NCBI RefSeq assembly: GCF_003387075.1
Contig: NZ_QUMQ01000001.1
Location: 1,612,001-1,676,000, forward strand
Direction of reading: 5' to 3'
From: Asanoa ferruginea
GTDB lineage: Bacteria > Actinomycetota > Actinomycetes > Mycobacteriales > Micromonosporaceae
Length of the DNA stretch: 64,000 nt
Every line of letters starts with the position of its first letter. The stretch's first letter is position 1. Both the position numbers and the translations under genes were made by a program. Shown piece after piece: positions 1 through 11,638 of the stretch. Below the pieces are notes generated by a model. The model made no database searches and was not told the DNA's origin. It saw nothing but the letters and a program-made list of their open reading frames with translations.

Positions 1-2
1 AC

Positions 3-380
3 CAGCTCCAGGCGGCGATCGCCGCGGTGCACGACGAGGCGGCCAGCGCGGCCGACACCGACTGGCGGCAGGTGCTGGCGCTCTACGAGCTGCTGGAGCG
101 GGTGACCGACAGCCCGATGGTCCGGCTCAACAAGGCCGTCGCGGTCGCGATGGTGGCCGGTCCGCAGGCCGGGCTCGACCTGCTGGCCACGCTCGACGGC
201 GACGAGCGGATGACCAGACACCACCGGCTGGCTGCCGTACGCGCACACCTGCTCGAACTGGCCGGCGACGCCGACGGTGCCGCGGCGGCCTATGTGGACG
301 CCGCCGGCCGCACGCTCAGCGAGCCGGAACAGCGCTACCTGCGCGACCGGGCCCGGCGGCTGGTGGCCGCGGCGCCATGA
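3..380 (+). CDS. ECF-family RNA polymerase sigma factor, C-terminal fragment
   Basis: The gene starts before the window; 125 C-terminal residues are visible in the frame that ends at TGA 378-380. The helical stretch with SPMVRLNKAVAVA, followed by repeats of short Ala/Leu-rich helices and a final YLRDRARRL, is the C-terminal extension (DUF6596/TPR-like) of the large ECF42-type sigma factors. The DNA- and polymerase-binding regions 2 and 4 would lie upstream and cannot be checked. Family members are often linked to a DGPF/YCII-domain gene, which is not visible here. The stop overlaps the ATG of the following polymerase gene (ATGA), so the two are probably co-translated. Confidence 0.8.
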   Translation, partial: QLQAAIAAVHDEAASAADTDWRQVLALYELLERVTDSPMVRLNKAVAVAMVAGPQAGLDLLATLDGDERMTRHHRLAAVRAHLLELAGDADGAAAAYVDAAGRTLSEPEQRYLRDRARRLVAAAP

Positions 381-1408
381 CCTGGCTGCTGCACGTCGAC
401 ATGGACCAGTTCGTGGCCGCGGTGGAGATCCTGCGCCACCCGGAGTTGCGCGGCCGGCCGGTCGTGGTCGGCGGCGCGGGCGACCCGACGGCGCGTCGGC
501 AGGTGGTCTCGACGGCTTCCTACGAGGCCCGAGCGCACGGTGTCCACTCCGGAATGCCGTTGCGCCGAGCCGCGCAGCTCTGCCCGGAGGCGGTGTTCCT
601 GGCGACCGACCCGGCCGCCTACAGCGCGGCGTCCGATGAGGTGATGGCGGTGCTGCGCCGCTTCCCGGTCGACGTCGAGGTCTGGGGTTGGGACGAGGCG
701 TTCATCGGCGGCGACATCGCCGACCCGGTCGCCTTGGCCGTCAAGCTCAAGGCGGCGGTGTTCGCGGCGACCGGGCTGTCCTGCGCGATCGGCATCGGCG
801 AGAACAAGCTCCAGGCCAAGACGGCGGCCCGGTTCGGCAAGCCGGGTGGCGTGCACACGTTGACGACCGCGACCTGGCTCGACGTGATGGGTCCGCGTCC
901 GGCGGCGGAGCTCTGGGGAGTCGGCCCGAAGACCACCCGCAAGCTCGACGAGTTGGGCCTGCACACGGTCGCCGAGCTCGCCGGCACGCCGGCGGAGGCG
1001 CTGATCGAACGGTTCGGGCCGCGGATGGCGGCGTGGCTGCCGGTGGCCGCGGCCGGTGGTGGCGACACGCACATCAGCACCGAACCGTGGGTGGCCCGGT
1101 CGAAGAGCCGCGAGAACACTTACGCCGAAGACCTGTCCGACCCGGCGGAGATCGCCCGCGAAGTGGCCGGGATGGCCCGCGCGCTGACCGCCGACGTGGT
1201 CGCCGACGGGCGCGAGATCACCCACGTCGCGGTCAAGGTGCGCTACGTCAGCTTCTTCACGCCGACCCGGGAGACGAAGCTGCGCGCCGGGCCGACCACC
1301 GATCCCGACGTCGTCGAGCGGGCCGCCGTCGGGCTGCTGGAGAAGTTCGAGTGGAAGCGGCCGGTGCGGCTGCTCGGTGTGCGGGTCAACCTGGCGATGC
1401 CGGACTGA
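377..1408 (+). CDS. dinB: Y-family DNA polymerase (DNA polymerase IV-like)
   Basis: The 343-residue protein is a translesion DNA polymerase. The palm motif LLHVDMDQF near residue 4 gives the metal ligands D8 and D10 with F12 in the steric-gate position. D106/E107 in WGWDEAF is the second catalytic carboxylate pair, where most DinB proteins read S-x-DEA. The helix-hairpin-helix region (ELWGVGPKTTRKLDELGL, around 180-200) and the little-finger domain (after about 235) follow. It ends soon after the little finger, with no obvious clamp-binding peptide (QxxLxLF). Its ATG overlaps the sigma factor stop, and its 3' end overlaps the convergent LLM gene by 23 bp. Confidence 0.9.
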   Translation: MTWLLHVDMDQFVAAVEILRHPELRGRPVVVGGAGDPTARRQVVSTASYEARAHGVHSGMPLRRAAQLCPEAVFLATDPAAYSAASDEVMAVLRRFPVDVEVWGWDEAFIGGDIADPVALAVKLKAAVFAATGLSCAIGIGENKLQAKTAARFGKPGGVHTLTTATWLDVMGPRPAAELWGVGPKTTRKLDELGLHTVAELAGTPAEALIERFGPRMAAWLPVAAAGGGDTHISTEPWVARSKSRENTYAEDLSDPAEIAREVAGMARALTADVVADGREITHVAVKVRYVSFFTPTRETKLRAGPTTDPDVVERAAVGLLEKFEWKRPVRLLGVRVNLAMPD

Positions 1409-2246
1409 CCACGTCGGCCAGCCGCTCGACCTGGTCGAGCGACGGCACGGTCGGATTCAGGTAAAGCTCGGTGACGCCGACCGCTTCGAACGCCTCGACC
1501 CGGGCCCGGATCGCTTCGGGGGTACGCAACGCGTTGGTCGCGATCCCGTCGGCGTAGGCGCCGAGGAAGGCGTAGTAGTGGCGCAGGTAGGCCAGCGACC
1601 GCTCCTCGGCGTCGTCGCCGAGCGAGAAGTAGGCCAGCGCGGTGATCCGCGGCTCGCCCTCGCGGCCGGCTTCCCGCCAGGCGGTGCGGACCCGGGCGGC
1701 ATATTCACCGACCTGCTCCGGGCCGCCGCCACCGATGGCGCCACCGGCACCCCACGACACCAGCCGGCGGAACGCCGCGTCGCCGGTGCCACCGATGATG
1801 ACGGGAACCGCGCGGGCGTTGACGGGAGCCGGCGAGTGCTCGGGGTCGCCCGACCAGATGCGGTGGATCCGGTCGAGCGTGCGGTCGAACTCGCGGCCTC
1901 GCCGGGTGAAGTCGACGCCCATCACCTCGAAGTCGTCGGGCCGGCCGCCCGCGGCCAGACCCAACGTCAGCCGGCCGCCGGAGATCTGATCGACCGTCGC
2001 GGCCGACTTGGCCAGCAGCGCCGCCGGGTAGACCGGGCCGAGCAGGATGTTGGTGTAGAGCCCGATGCGGCTGGTCACCGCCGCGGCGGCAGCCAGCGCG
2101 GTCAGCGAGTCGTGGTTGGGATAGGCGATCCGGTCGATGGTCGCCAGCCCGGCGAAGCCGCGCTCTTCGGAGCGGCGCGCCCACTCGACGAGGGTGGTGC
2201 CGGGAATGCCCGGCATGGTGTTGGGAAGTCCGATGCCGATCTTCAC
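1386..2246 (-). CDS. LLM-class flavin-dependent oxidoreductase
   Basis: About 286 residues of a luciferase-like (F420- or FMN-dependent) TIM-barrel oxidoreductase. Features seen are the first strand KIGIGLPN, the VTSRIGLYTNILL strand, and DQISGGRLTLGLAAGGRPDDFEVMG, the family's signature around the cofactor phosphate site. The substrate cannot be predicted. Two GTG codons are possible starts, 2253-2255 and 2244-2246. The second puts the protein start right before the first beta strand, has a weak GGGTGGG upstream, and is used here. Transcribed opposite to dinB with overlapping 3' ends. Confidence 0.85.
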   Translation of the reverse strand: MKIGIGLPNTMPGIPGTTLVEWARRSEERGFAGLATIDRIAYPNHDSLTALAAAAAVTSRIGLYTNILLGPVYPAALLAKSAATVDQISGGRLTLGLAAGGRPDDFEVMGVDFTRRGREFDRTLDRIHRIWSGDPEHSPAPVNARAVPVIIGGTGDAAFRRLVSWGAGGAIGGGGPEQVGEYAARVRTAWREAGREGEPRITALAYFSLGDDAEERSLAYLRHYYAFLGAYADGIATNALRTPEAIRARVEAFEAVGVTELYLNPTVPSLDQVERLADVVSPASPG

Positions 2247-2271
2247 CCGGCCCACCCTATCGAGGTCGTGG

Positions 2272-2796
2272 TTACTTCACCTGATATGTCGGCCGGATGA
2301 CGGCGCGGGCCAGGTCGTGGAAGGTCAGGTTGAAGCTGACCACCGCGGGCGACACGTCGGGCGTCACGTCGAGTTGCTCGACGTCGACCGCGTGCACAGT
2401 GAACAGGTAGCGGTGCGGGAAGTCGCCCTGCGGCGGCGCCGCCCCGCCGTATTCCTTGGTGCCGTAGTCGTTGCGCACCGCGAACGAGCCGGCCGGCGGC
2501 AGCGCGCCCTGCTCCAGCGAGGTGACCGTGACCGGGACGTTGACCAGCACCCAGTGCCAGAAGCCGCTGTGCGTCGGCGCGTCCGGGTCGTAGCAGGTGA
2601 TCACGAAGCTCTTGGTCGAATCCGGGAAGCCCGACCAGGACAGCTGCGGCGACTTGCCGGCGCCGCCGACGCTCGGGTCGGCGAAGGTGTCGGCCATCTG
2701 CTCGCCGTCGCGCACGTCGTCGCTGGTCAGCGTGAACGCCGGGACGGTCGGCAGCAGGTCGTAGGGATCTGGTGGAACAGGTCGTTCGAGACTCAT
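2272..2796 (-). CDS. YbhB/YbcL family Raf-kinase-inhibitor-like protein
   Basis: 174 residues with the phosphatidylethanolamine-binding-protein fold of the bacterial YbhB type. The conserved pocket segments are GKSPQLSWSGFPDSTKSF, the CYDPDAPT strand (DPDAP box), FWHWVLVNVP and the GGAAPPQGDFPHRY loop. Bacterial members have no firmly assigned reaction. The ATG at 2794-2796 is preferred over an in-frame start further upstream because AAGGA sits at good spacing before it. That ribosome site overlaps the stop of the upstream AAA ATPase gene, so the two are probably one transcript. Confidence 0.9.
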   Translation of the reverse strand: MSLERPVPPDPYDLLPTVPAFTLTSDDVRDGEQMADTFADPSVGGAGKSPQLSWSGFPDSTKSFVITCYDPDAPTHSGFWHWVLVNVPVTVTSLEQGALPPAGSFAVRNDYGTKEYGGAAPPQGDFPHRYLFTVHAVDVEQLDVTPDVSPAVVSFNLTFHDLARAVIRPTYQVK

Positions 2797-2810
2797 GTGT
2801 TGATCCTTCC

Positions 2811-3986
2811 TCAGCGTTTCGGCCAGTGCCACGCGGGCTCGTCGAGCCTGCCCTGTCCGACGACGTAGGTCTCGCCGTGCTCCTTGGCGAGTTCCACGAG
2901 TTGCAGGTCGGCCTCGTCGGCGTGGGCGTCCAGCGCGGCGGCCAGCGCCCGTGAGTGGGTGACGACGACGATCTGCATCTGCTCCGACGCGCCGGCGATC
3001 AGTGCGGCCAGCGGTCGGATCAGGTCGGGGTGCAGGCTGTTCTCCGGTTCGTTGAGCACCAGCAGTTCCGGGGGCCGCGGTGTGAGCAGCGCGGCCACCC
3101 AGCTCAGGTAACGCAGCGTTCCGTCGGAAAGTTCAGCGGCGCCGAGCGGGCGGAGCATTCCGGGCTGGGTCAGGCTCAGCTCGAACCGGCCGGCGGCGGC
3201 CGCGATGCCCAGCCGGCTGCCCGGGAAGGCGAGGTCGACCGCGACGTCGAGGGCGGCCGCGTCGCCGACCTCCCGGATCGTCGCCAACGCCGGCGCCAGG
3301 TCGGCGCCGTCGGGGCCGAGCACGGGCGTGCGGGTGCCGACCTGCGCGGCCCGCATCGGCGCGTCGGCATCGGTGCGCACGTGGTCGTAGAAGCGCCAGG
3401 AGCGGATCCGTTCGCGCAGCAGCATCAGGTCGGGCGCCAGTTCCGGATCGACGAACTCGGCGAGCATGCTGTCGTAGGGGCGCAGCTTCAGCCTGGTGGC
3501 GTGCCAGGAACCATCCGGTCCGCGTACGCCGACGGCGGTGTTGGTTCGCTCGGTGAGCTTGGTCGCCGGCCGCAGGATCGGGCCCGACCAGCTGCACTCG
3601 CTCTTGATCTCCGGGTCGAGGTCGAACATCGTCGGGCCGGCCACCTGCGGCAGCCCGAGGTCGATGGCATAGCCGAACGAGTCGCTGGCGAAACCCAACC
3701 GCAGCGCCACCCGCTTCGTGCGCACCGTGCCCTGGACGGGGTGCTCGCCGTCGCGGACCGCCCGCCCGATCGTCTCGGGCCCGGCCCACAGCGTCGACGG
3801 CAGGCCGCCCTCGCGGGCCAACGCGGCCACCACGCCACCGCGGGCCGACGCGGACAGCAGCCGCAACGAGCGGTAGAGGCTCGACTTGCCCACGCCGTTG
3901 GCGCCGGTCACCACGTTGAGCCGGCGCAGTGGCAGCACCAACCGGCGCAGTGACCGGTAGTTCTCGACGGCGAGCGTGACCAGCAC
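2811..3986 (-). CDS. RecF/SMC-like AAA family ATPase
   Basis: 391 residues. It opens with LAVENYRSLRRLVLPLRRLN, typical of RecF/OLD-type ATPases. Walker A TGANGVGKSS is at about 27-36, an ABC-like signature ELSDGTLRYLS lies near 270-280, Walker B LLVLNEPENSLHPDL near 310, and a switch histidine in VVTHS. No TOPRIM nuclease or zinc-hook coiled coil is present, so it is the single-domain AAA_21 type rather than a full OLD nuclease. The GTG at 3984-3986 was chosen because it fits the first beta strand; a longer reading would run into maltokinase. The role is unknown; DNA repair or defence are possibilities only. Confidence 0.8.
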   Translation of the reverse strand: MLVTLAVENYRSLRRLVLPLRRLNVVTGANGVGKSSLYRSLRLLSASARGGVVAALAREGGLPSTLWAGPETIGRAVRDGEHPVQGTVRTKRVALRLGFASDSFGYAIDLGLPQVAGPTMFDLDPEIKSECSWSGPILRPATKLTERTNTAVGVRGPDGSWHATRLKLRPYDSMLAEFVDPELAPDLMLLRERIRSWRFYDHVRTDADAPMRAAQVGTRTPVLGPDGADLAPALATIREVGDAAALDVAVDLAFPGSRLGIAAAAGRFELSLTQPGMLRPLGAAELSDGTLRYLSWVAALLTPRPPELLVLNEPENSLHPDLIRPLAALIAGASEQMQIVVVTHSRALAAALDAHADEADLQLVELAKEHGETYVVGQGRLDEPAWHWPKR

Positions 3987-3996
3987 CGGACCCACG

Positions 3997-7124
<3,128 letters not shown>

Positions 7125-7169
7125 GCTTCCACGCTAATGCCGAATCGGCTTCGCCACAGGGTGACGGGG

Positions 7170-8087
7170 TCAGCGGAGCTGCTCTGGCACCTCTGCGGGC
7201 CGCCCCATGATCAATCCCTGGCGCTCCCGCAACAGCTTGCGGGTGGCGTAACGGTGGTTGACGTCACCGGGCGCGCGGATCGCCTCGCCCAGGGTGATCG
7301 CCGCCCAGAACGCGGTGGCGGCGGCGCGGCCGTGCCGCATGCCGTGCAGCCGGACCCGGTTGGCCACCATGATCCCCCAGAGAGCCGGCACGTTGCGGGC
7401 GTCGCCGCCGTTGTGCACCGCTTCGGCGGTGGGCACGAAGGCCAGCCGGAAGCCGTGGTCGGCGGCGCGCAGGGCGTATTCGGTCTCTTCGCTGTAGAGG
7501 AAGAAGGTCTCGTCCCACGGCCCGGTCGCGGTCAGGCAGGCCCGGCTGAACATGGTCACCGCGCCGGTGGCCCAGTCGGCCGGGGTGCGGGCGTCGTAGC
7601 CGGCCGGGTCGGCGATCAGCTCGCCGCGGCCGAGCCGGCTGGCCCGGTTGCCGCCCAGGACCGCCTCGGCGACCGCCCGCCCGAGCGTCGGGCGCCGGCG
7701 CAGCGAGGTCTTGTAGGCGCCGTCGCGGCCGATCAGCCGCGGCACGGCGATGCCCACACCCGGCTCGGCGAGCGCGGCCAGCAACTCGGCGGCGCAGCCC
7801 GGCCGCAGCCGGGTGGTCGGGCTCAGCAGCAACACGGCGTCGGCGTCGGGATGGACGGCGGCGACCGCGTTGGCCGCGGCCGCGAAACCACGGTTGCTGT
7901 CGAGTTGCACCAGTGTCGCGTCGGGGGCCAGATCCTTGGCGACGATCAGGGTGTCGTCGAACGAACCGCTGTCGACCACCACCAGGCGCCAGTCGTCGAC
8001 GCCGGCCAGGCCCGCGGGTAGCGCGGCGAGCAGCGGCGGCAAGTTGGCCGCGCTGCGGTAGGTGAGCACCCCCACCGTCAATCGCAT
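7170..8087 (-). CDS. glycosyltransferase family 2 (rhamnosyltransferase-like)
   Basis: 305 residues of a GT-A fold glycosyltransferase. Seen are the opening strand MRLTVGVLTYRSA, the nucleotide-binding VVVDSGSFDDT, GFAAAANA, and the acceptor-side segment GPWDETFFLYSEETEYALRA. That segment is like the WDE...ED motif of WbbL-type rhamnosyltransferases. The sugar cannot be told. The ATG at 8085-8087 was chosen over a longer frame because GGGAG stands 8 bases upstream and the protein then begins at the first beta strand. It reads in the same direction as treS-mak, with about 45 bp between. Confidence 0.87.
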   Translation of the reverse strand: MRLTVGVLTYRSAANLPPLLAALPAGLAGVDDWRLVVVDSGSFDDTLIVAKDLAPDATLVQLDSNRGFAAAANAVAAVHPDADAVLLLSPTTRLRPGCAAELLAALAEPGVGIAVPRLIGRDGAYKTSLRRRPTLGRAVAEAVLGGNRASRLGRGELIADPAGYDARTPADWATGAVTMFSRACLTATGPWDETFFLYSEETEYALRAADHGFRLAFVPTAEAVHNGGDARNVPALWGIMVANRVRLHGMRHGRAAATAFWAAITLGEAIRAPGDVNHRYATRKLLRERQGLIMGRPAEVPEQLR

Positions 8088-8378
8088 CGCCGGCTCCCTG
8101 CCTCGAAATAACACAGCCTGGCTGAGGCTAGCGGAGCCGCGCCAGATTGCGTATCCACGGTGCGCACACCGCCCAGCTACGCCCGGTCGACCGGAAAACA
8201 ATCACGGTCGATGCAGGTAGTCGGATTGTCACGCGCTGAACATGGCACGTTTACCCGATGGGTTTATTGAGTAACTCTCGTCACAGTCATGACCGGAAGA
8301 CGGAATGCCGCGGCGGCGGCAGACCGTCCGAGGACCTGGGTCGGCACAGTTCGGGGAACTGACACTGGGGAGGAGACG
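8088..8378. promoter_or_regulatory. divergent intergenic region between GT2 and sugar ABC ATPase
   Basis: These 291 bases hold no convincing gene. The right part is relatively AT-rich (around 8240-8290, with TTTATTGAGTAAC) and is the likely promoter area for the ABC ATPase gene. The left part would serve the GT2 gene. No operator or RNA element could be assigned. Confidence 0.4.
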
Positions 8379-9686
8379 GTGACAACCGTCGCGCTCAAAG
8401 ATGTCACCAAGATCTTCCAAGACGGAACGGTCGCGGTCGACAACGTCAGCATCGACGTCAATGACGGCGAGTTCATGGTGTTGCTCGGTCCATCCGGGTG
8501 CGGCAAGTCCACCGTGCTCCGCATGGTCGCCGGCCTCGAAGATCCGACCACCGGGGCGATCCTGCTCGACGGCGACCTCGCCAACGACCTCCCACCGCGC
8601 GAGCGCCGGATCGCGATGGTGTTCCAGGATTTCGCGCTCTACCCGCACATGTCGGTCGGCGACAACATCGGTTTCCCGCTGCGCCTGTCGCGGGTCGAGC
8701 CGATGGCGCGCGGCGAACGCGTGGCCGACGTCGCCAGCGCGCTCGGCATCGGCGACGTGCTCGCCCGCAAGCCCAACCAACTCTCCGGCGGCCAGCGGCA
8801 GCGGGTCGCCATGGGCCGGGCGATCGTGCGCCGGCCGGGTCTGTTCCTGATGGACGAGCCGCTGTCCAATCTCGACAGCGGCCTGCGCGCCGAGCTACGC
8901 GCGGAGATCTCGGGCCTGGTCCGCGAGCTCGGTGTCAGCACGATCTACGTGACCCACGACCAGGCCGAGGCGCTCACCATGGCCGACCGGGTCGCGATCA
9001 TGCGCCGCGGCGTGCTCCAGGACGTGGGCACACCGACCCAGGTCTACGGGCGGCCGGCGACGCTCTACGTCGCGGCCTTCCTGGGCAGCCCGCGGATGAA
9101 CCTGCTCGAGGCGTCGGTCTACGTCCATCTCGACCGCTATGTGACGCTCAACCTCGGCGACCAGAACCTTTATCTGCCGTGGGACGACATCCGGGCGCGG
9201 GCCGTCGCGCACTACCACGGCGAGCGGATCGTGGTCGGCATGCGGGCCGAGGCGTTGACGCCGGTCGCGCCCAACAGCCCGGGCGACGTGTTGCAGGGCC
9301 GCATCCGCTACCTGGAGCACCACGGGCACGAGTCGCTGGCGTTCCTCGACATCGGCGCGACGGCCGTCGTGGTCGACGAGATGGGCCAGGCACCGGCCGA
9401 GCAGGCCAGCGAGGGCGGCCCACTGCGCCGGTTCGGGCACGCGGTGCAGCGCCTCACCAACCGGGGCGCCAGCGCGGCCGCGGTGCAGGAACTCGGCCCG
9501 TCGCGCAGCCGCACCAGCGTGCTGAGCGACCCGGGCCGGCACCACCGACGGCCGGCCGAGTTGGCGGTGCGGCTGGCGCCCTACCCCAACGTGCAGTCGG
9601 GCACGTCGCTGTCGGTCTCGGTGCGGATGGACGCGCTGCACTTTTTCGACGATCGCGGTGACCGCATCGACGTGGGGTGGCGCTGA
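8379..9686 (+). CDS. sugar ABC transporter ATP-binding protein (UgpC/MsiK-like)
   Basis: 435 residues. It is the ATPase subunit that energises carbohydrate importers of the MalK/MsiK class. Walker A GPSGCGKST, Q-loop MVFQDFALYPHM, signature LSGGQRQRVAMGRA, Walker B LFLMDEPLSNLD and switch VTHDQAEA are all present in the first 200 residues. A C-terminal TOBE/MalK regulatory domain follows. Within it, roughly residues 340-400, is a low-complexity basic segment (RRFGHAVQRLTNRGASAAAVQ onwards) not usual in MalK. The start is GTG 8379 behind GGGGAGGAG. No permease or binding-protein gene is nearby, so it may be a shared ATPase. Confidence 0.88.
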   Translation: MTTVALKDVTKIFQDGTVAVDNVSIDVNDGEFMVLLGPSGCGKSTVLRMVAGLEDPTTGAILLDGDLANDLPPRERRIAMVFQDFALYPHMSVGDNIGFPLRLSRVEPMARGERVADVASALGIGDVLARKPNQLSGGQRQRVAMGRAIVRRPGLFLMDEPLSNLDSGLRAELRAEISGLVRELGVSTIYVTHDQAEALTMADRVAIMRRGVLQDVGTPTQVYGRPATLYVAAFLGSPRMNLLEASVYVHLDRYVTLNLGDQNLYLPWDDIRARAVAHYHGERIVVGMRAEALTPVAPNSPGDVLQGRIRYLEHHGHESLAFLDIGATAVVVDEMGQAPAEQASEGGPLRRFGHAVQRLTNRGASAAAVQELGPSRSRTSVLSDPGRHHRRPAELAVRLAPYPNVQSGTSLSVSVRMDALHFFDDRGDRIDVGWR

Positions 9687-9739
9687 GCGGGGCCGTGCTT
9701 TAGCGTCTGTCGCCACCTGAGTCCAGAGAGGATGGCACC

Positions 9740-10651
9740 GTGTCGGCTAACAGCCCCGGCCTGCTGATCATTGAACGGATCCTGCGCGACCGAGGCAGCA
9801 TCTGGCAGCAGATCGTCGAAGAGCGTGACCTCAACCGGCTCACCGGGCAGATGCTCGCCAGTTCGGCGGTCGCGCTCGCGCTCTACGGCGCGGTGCTCGG
9901 CTTCTTCAACGGCGCGCTGATGGCGCTCACCTCGGCGGTCAAGCTGCCGCTGCTGTTCCTGGTCACCCTGGCCATCTGCCTGCCCACGCTCTACCTCTTC
10001 AACCTGGTCTTCGGCGCCCGGCTCTCGATGAAGCAGTCGGTGTCGCTGGTGATGGTCGCCATCACGGTGATCTCGATGCTCGCGGTGGCGTTCGCCCCGA
10101 TCAGCCTGTTCTTCCTGATCACCGCGCCCGACTACGGCTTCTTCAAGCTGCTCAACGTCTCGATCCTGGCGCTCTCGGCGCTGGTCGGGCTGCGCTTCCT
10201 GACCGGCGGCATGCGGGTGCTCGCGGAGCACGGCCTGCTGAGCCCGGCCCGTCCCGAGCCGGCCGTCAGCCAGCCCGCGATCGCGCCGGCCCAGGTGACG
10301 GAAGAGAAGGTGCCGGTCACGGTCGGCGCGCCGGCGGCCAACGGCGACGGAGCCGCGGCGCCGGCAGCGGCCCCGGCGCCTCCGGTCCTGGTCGCGCACG
10401 CACCGGCCCCGGGCCAGCGCGTCTGGGATCCGATGCAGGGCCGCTACGTCAAGACGCCCGGCGTGGCCACCGAGCGGCCGGCGAGCATGACGCTGCTGCA
10501 CGTATGGATCCTGCTGTTCGGCTTCGTCGGCACCCAGTTGGCGTGGACCCTGCGCCCGTTCTTCGGCAACCCCGACTCGCCGTTTGCCCTGTTCCGCGAG
10601 ATCGAGGGCAACTTCTACGCGGAGATCTTCCGCACCATCGCGGGCCTTTAG
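9740..10651 (+). CDS. predicted multi-pass membrane protein with Ala/Pro-rich loop
   Basis: 303 residues, not assigned to a known family. There are about four hydrophobic helices in residues 45-165 (for example LPLLFLVTLAICLPTLYLF and ISLFFLITA). A long hydrophilic loop rich in Ala, Pro and Gly follows (about 175-235), and then a further helix (LLHVWILLFGFVGTQLAW) and a conserved-looking tail NFYAEIFRTI. The layout recalls Yip1-like membrane proteins, but this is only a guess. GTG 9740 has AGAGAGGAT upstream. The stop overlaps the stop of the convergent MarR gene. Confidence 0.7.
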   Translation: MSANSPGLLIIERILRDRGSIWQQIVEERDLNRLTGQMLASSAVALALYGAVLGFFNGALMALTSAVKLPLLFLVTLAICLPTLYLFNLVFGARLSMKQSVSLVMVAITVISMLAVAFAPISLFFLITAPDYGFFKLLNVSILALSALVGLRFLTGGMRVLAEHGLLSPARPEPAVSQPAIAPAQVTEEKVPVTVGAPAANGDGAAAPAAAPAPPVLVAHAPAPGQRVWDPMQGRYVKTPGVATERPASMTLLHVWILLFGFVGTQLAWTLRPFFGNPDSPFALFREIEGNFYAEIFRTIAGL

Positions 10652-11223
10652 CTCCGGGCCACGGCGGCGGCGCCATACTTCGCCGCCGCCGCGTTGGCCG
10701 TCGGGCAGGTGCCCTCGTCGCGGCCGCAGGCGGTCAGGTCGCAGAGCCGGCACAGCCAGGCGCCGCCCTCTTTCTCGGCGACGATGCCGGCCATCACCTT
10801 GCCGAGCAGATCATCCAGTGTGGAGCGTTCGGCCGACGAAAGGCCGGCCAGCGCGGAGCCCAACGCGGCGGCCCGCGCCGTCGACAGCCGGGTCGCGGCG
10901 GCCAGGCCCGCCGGGGTGAGCGCCACCGAGCGGGACCGGCCGTCGCCACCGGGGCCACGGGTCACCAGGCCCGCTTCGGCCAGCCGGTCGACCAGCCGGA
11001 CCGCCCCGGACGGGGTCAGGCCGAGCACCCGCCGGAGCTGGTCGATCGACGGCCGGTCGAGGAAGTGCAGCAGCGCCGACAGGGCCGCGGCGGCCGTCGG
11101 GTTGCCGGCGACCGCCGCGGTGCCGTCGCTCGCGGCCGCGACCGCGGCGGCGGCCCGGTCGGCGACCGCGAGGGAGACCGCGCCGAGCAGGTTGGCCTGG
11201 TGGTCGAGGGCGTCGCCGGTCAC
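10648..11223 (-). CDS. MarR-family regulator with C-terminal cysteine cluster
   Basis: 191 residues. The winged-helix region (LLHFLDRPSIDQLRRVLGLTPSGAVRLVDRL, then GLVTRGPGGDGRSRSVALTPAG) matches MarR regulators, which bind palindromic operators as dimers. Beyond the usual end it has LCRLCDLTACGRDEGTC, four cysteines spaced C-x2-C-x4-C-x6-C, which could bind a metal or sense redox state. The GTG start overlaps the TGA of the upstream DUF3224 gene (GTGA), so the two are co-translated. The inverted repeat at 11639-11653 upstream of the pair is its likely operator. The first 36 residues are Ala-rich. Confidence 0.88.
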   Translation of the reverse strand: MTGDALDHQANLLGAVSLAVADRAAAAVAAASDGTAAVAGNPTAAAALSALLHFLDRPSIDQLRRVLGLTPSGAVRLVDRLAEAGLVTRGPGGDGRSRSVALTPAGLAAATRLSTARAAALGSALAGLSSAERSTLDDLLGKVMAGIVAEKEGGAWLCRLCDLTACGRDEGTCPTANAAAAKYGAAAVARS

Positions 11224-11624
11224 GCCAACTCGTAGCGGATGGTCAGCGGCATGTGCGGGTAGTCGGCGTGGGTCGAGACGCTCTCCGCCGTGCCGGTGAT
11301 GCCGGCGAGTTCGCCGGTGCCCGAGCCCGGCACGACCGTCGTCGTGACCCGCGCGGTCTTGCCGTCGTAGCTGCCGGAGCCGTGCAGCACGAAGCTGCCG
11401 GAGCGGCCGCCCAGGGTGCCGGTGAGCTCCATGGTGGACACGTATTCGCTGGTGCCGTCGGCGCGGTAGTAGAGCAGCGACTCGAAGGAGCCGCTGGTCA
11501 GGCCGTCGCCGGTGCCGGCGAGCGCGACCTCGGCCCTGGAGAACTTGCGGCCGTCGTCGAACTCGCGGTAGGGCTTCTCGTCCCACGAGGTGATCTCGAG
11601 CTTGGTTTCCATGATCTCGGTCAT
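11220..11624 (-). CDS. DUF3224 domain-containing protein
   Basis: 134 residues of the small DUF3224 beta-barrel family (allene-oxide-cyclase-like fold). Seen are the start ETKLEITSWDEKPY, the central TGDGLTSGSFESLLYYRADGTSEYV and VVPGSGTGELAGITG near the end. No function is established. ATG 11622-11624 is used; ATG 11610-11612 and an upstream TTG at 11646-11648 are alternatives, and none has a strong ribosome site. It is the first gene of a two-gene unit with the MarR regulator, a common arrangement in which the regulator controls its neighbour. Confidence 0.85.
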   Translation of the reverse strand: MTEIMETKLEITSWDEKPYREFDDGRKFSRAEVALAGTGDGLTSGSFESLLYYRADGTSEYVSTMELTGTLGGRSGSFVLHGSGSYDGKTARVTTTVVPGSGTGELAGITGTAESVSTHADYPHMPLTIRYELA

Positions 11625-11638
11625 GCCTTCAACGTATG

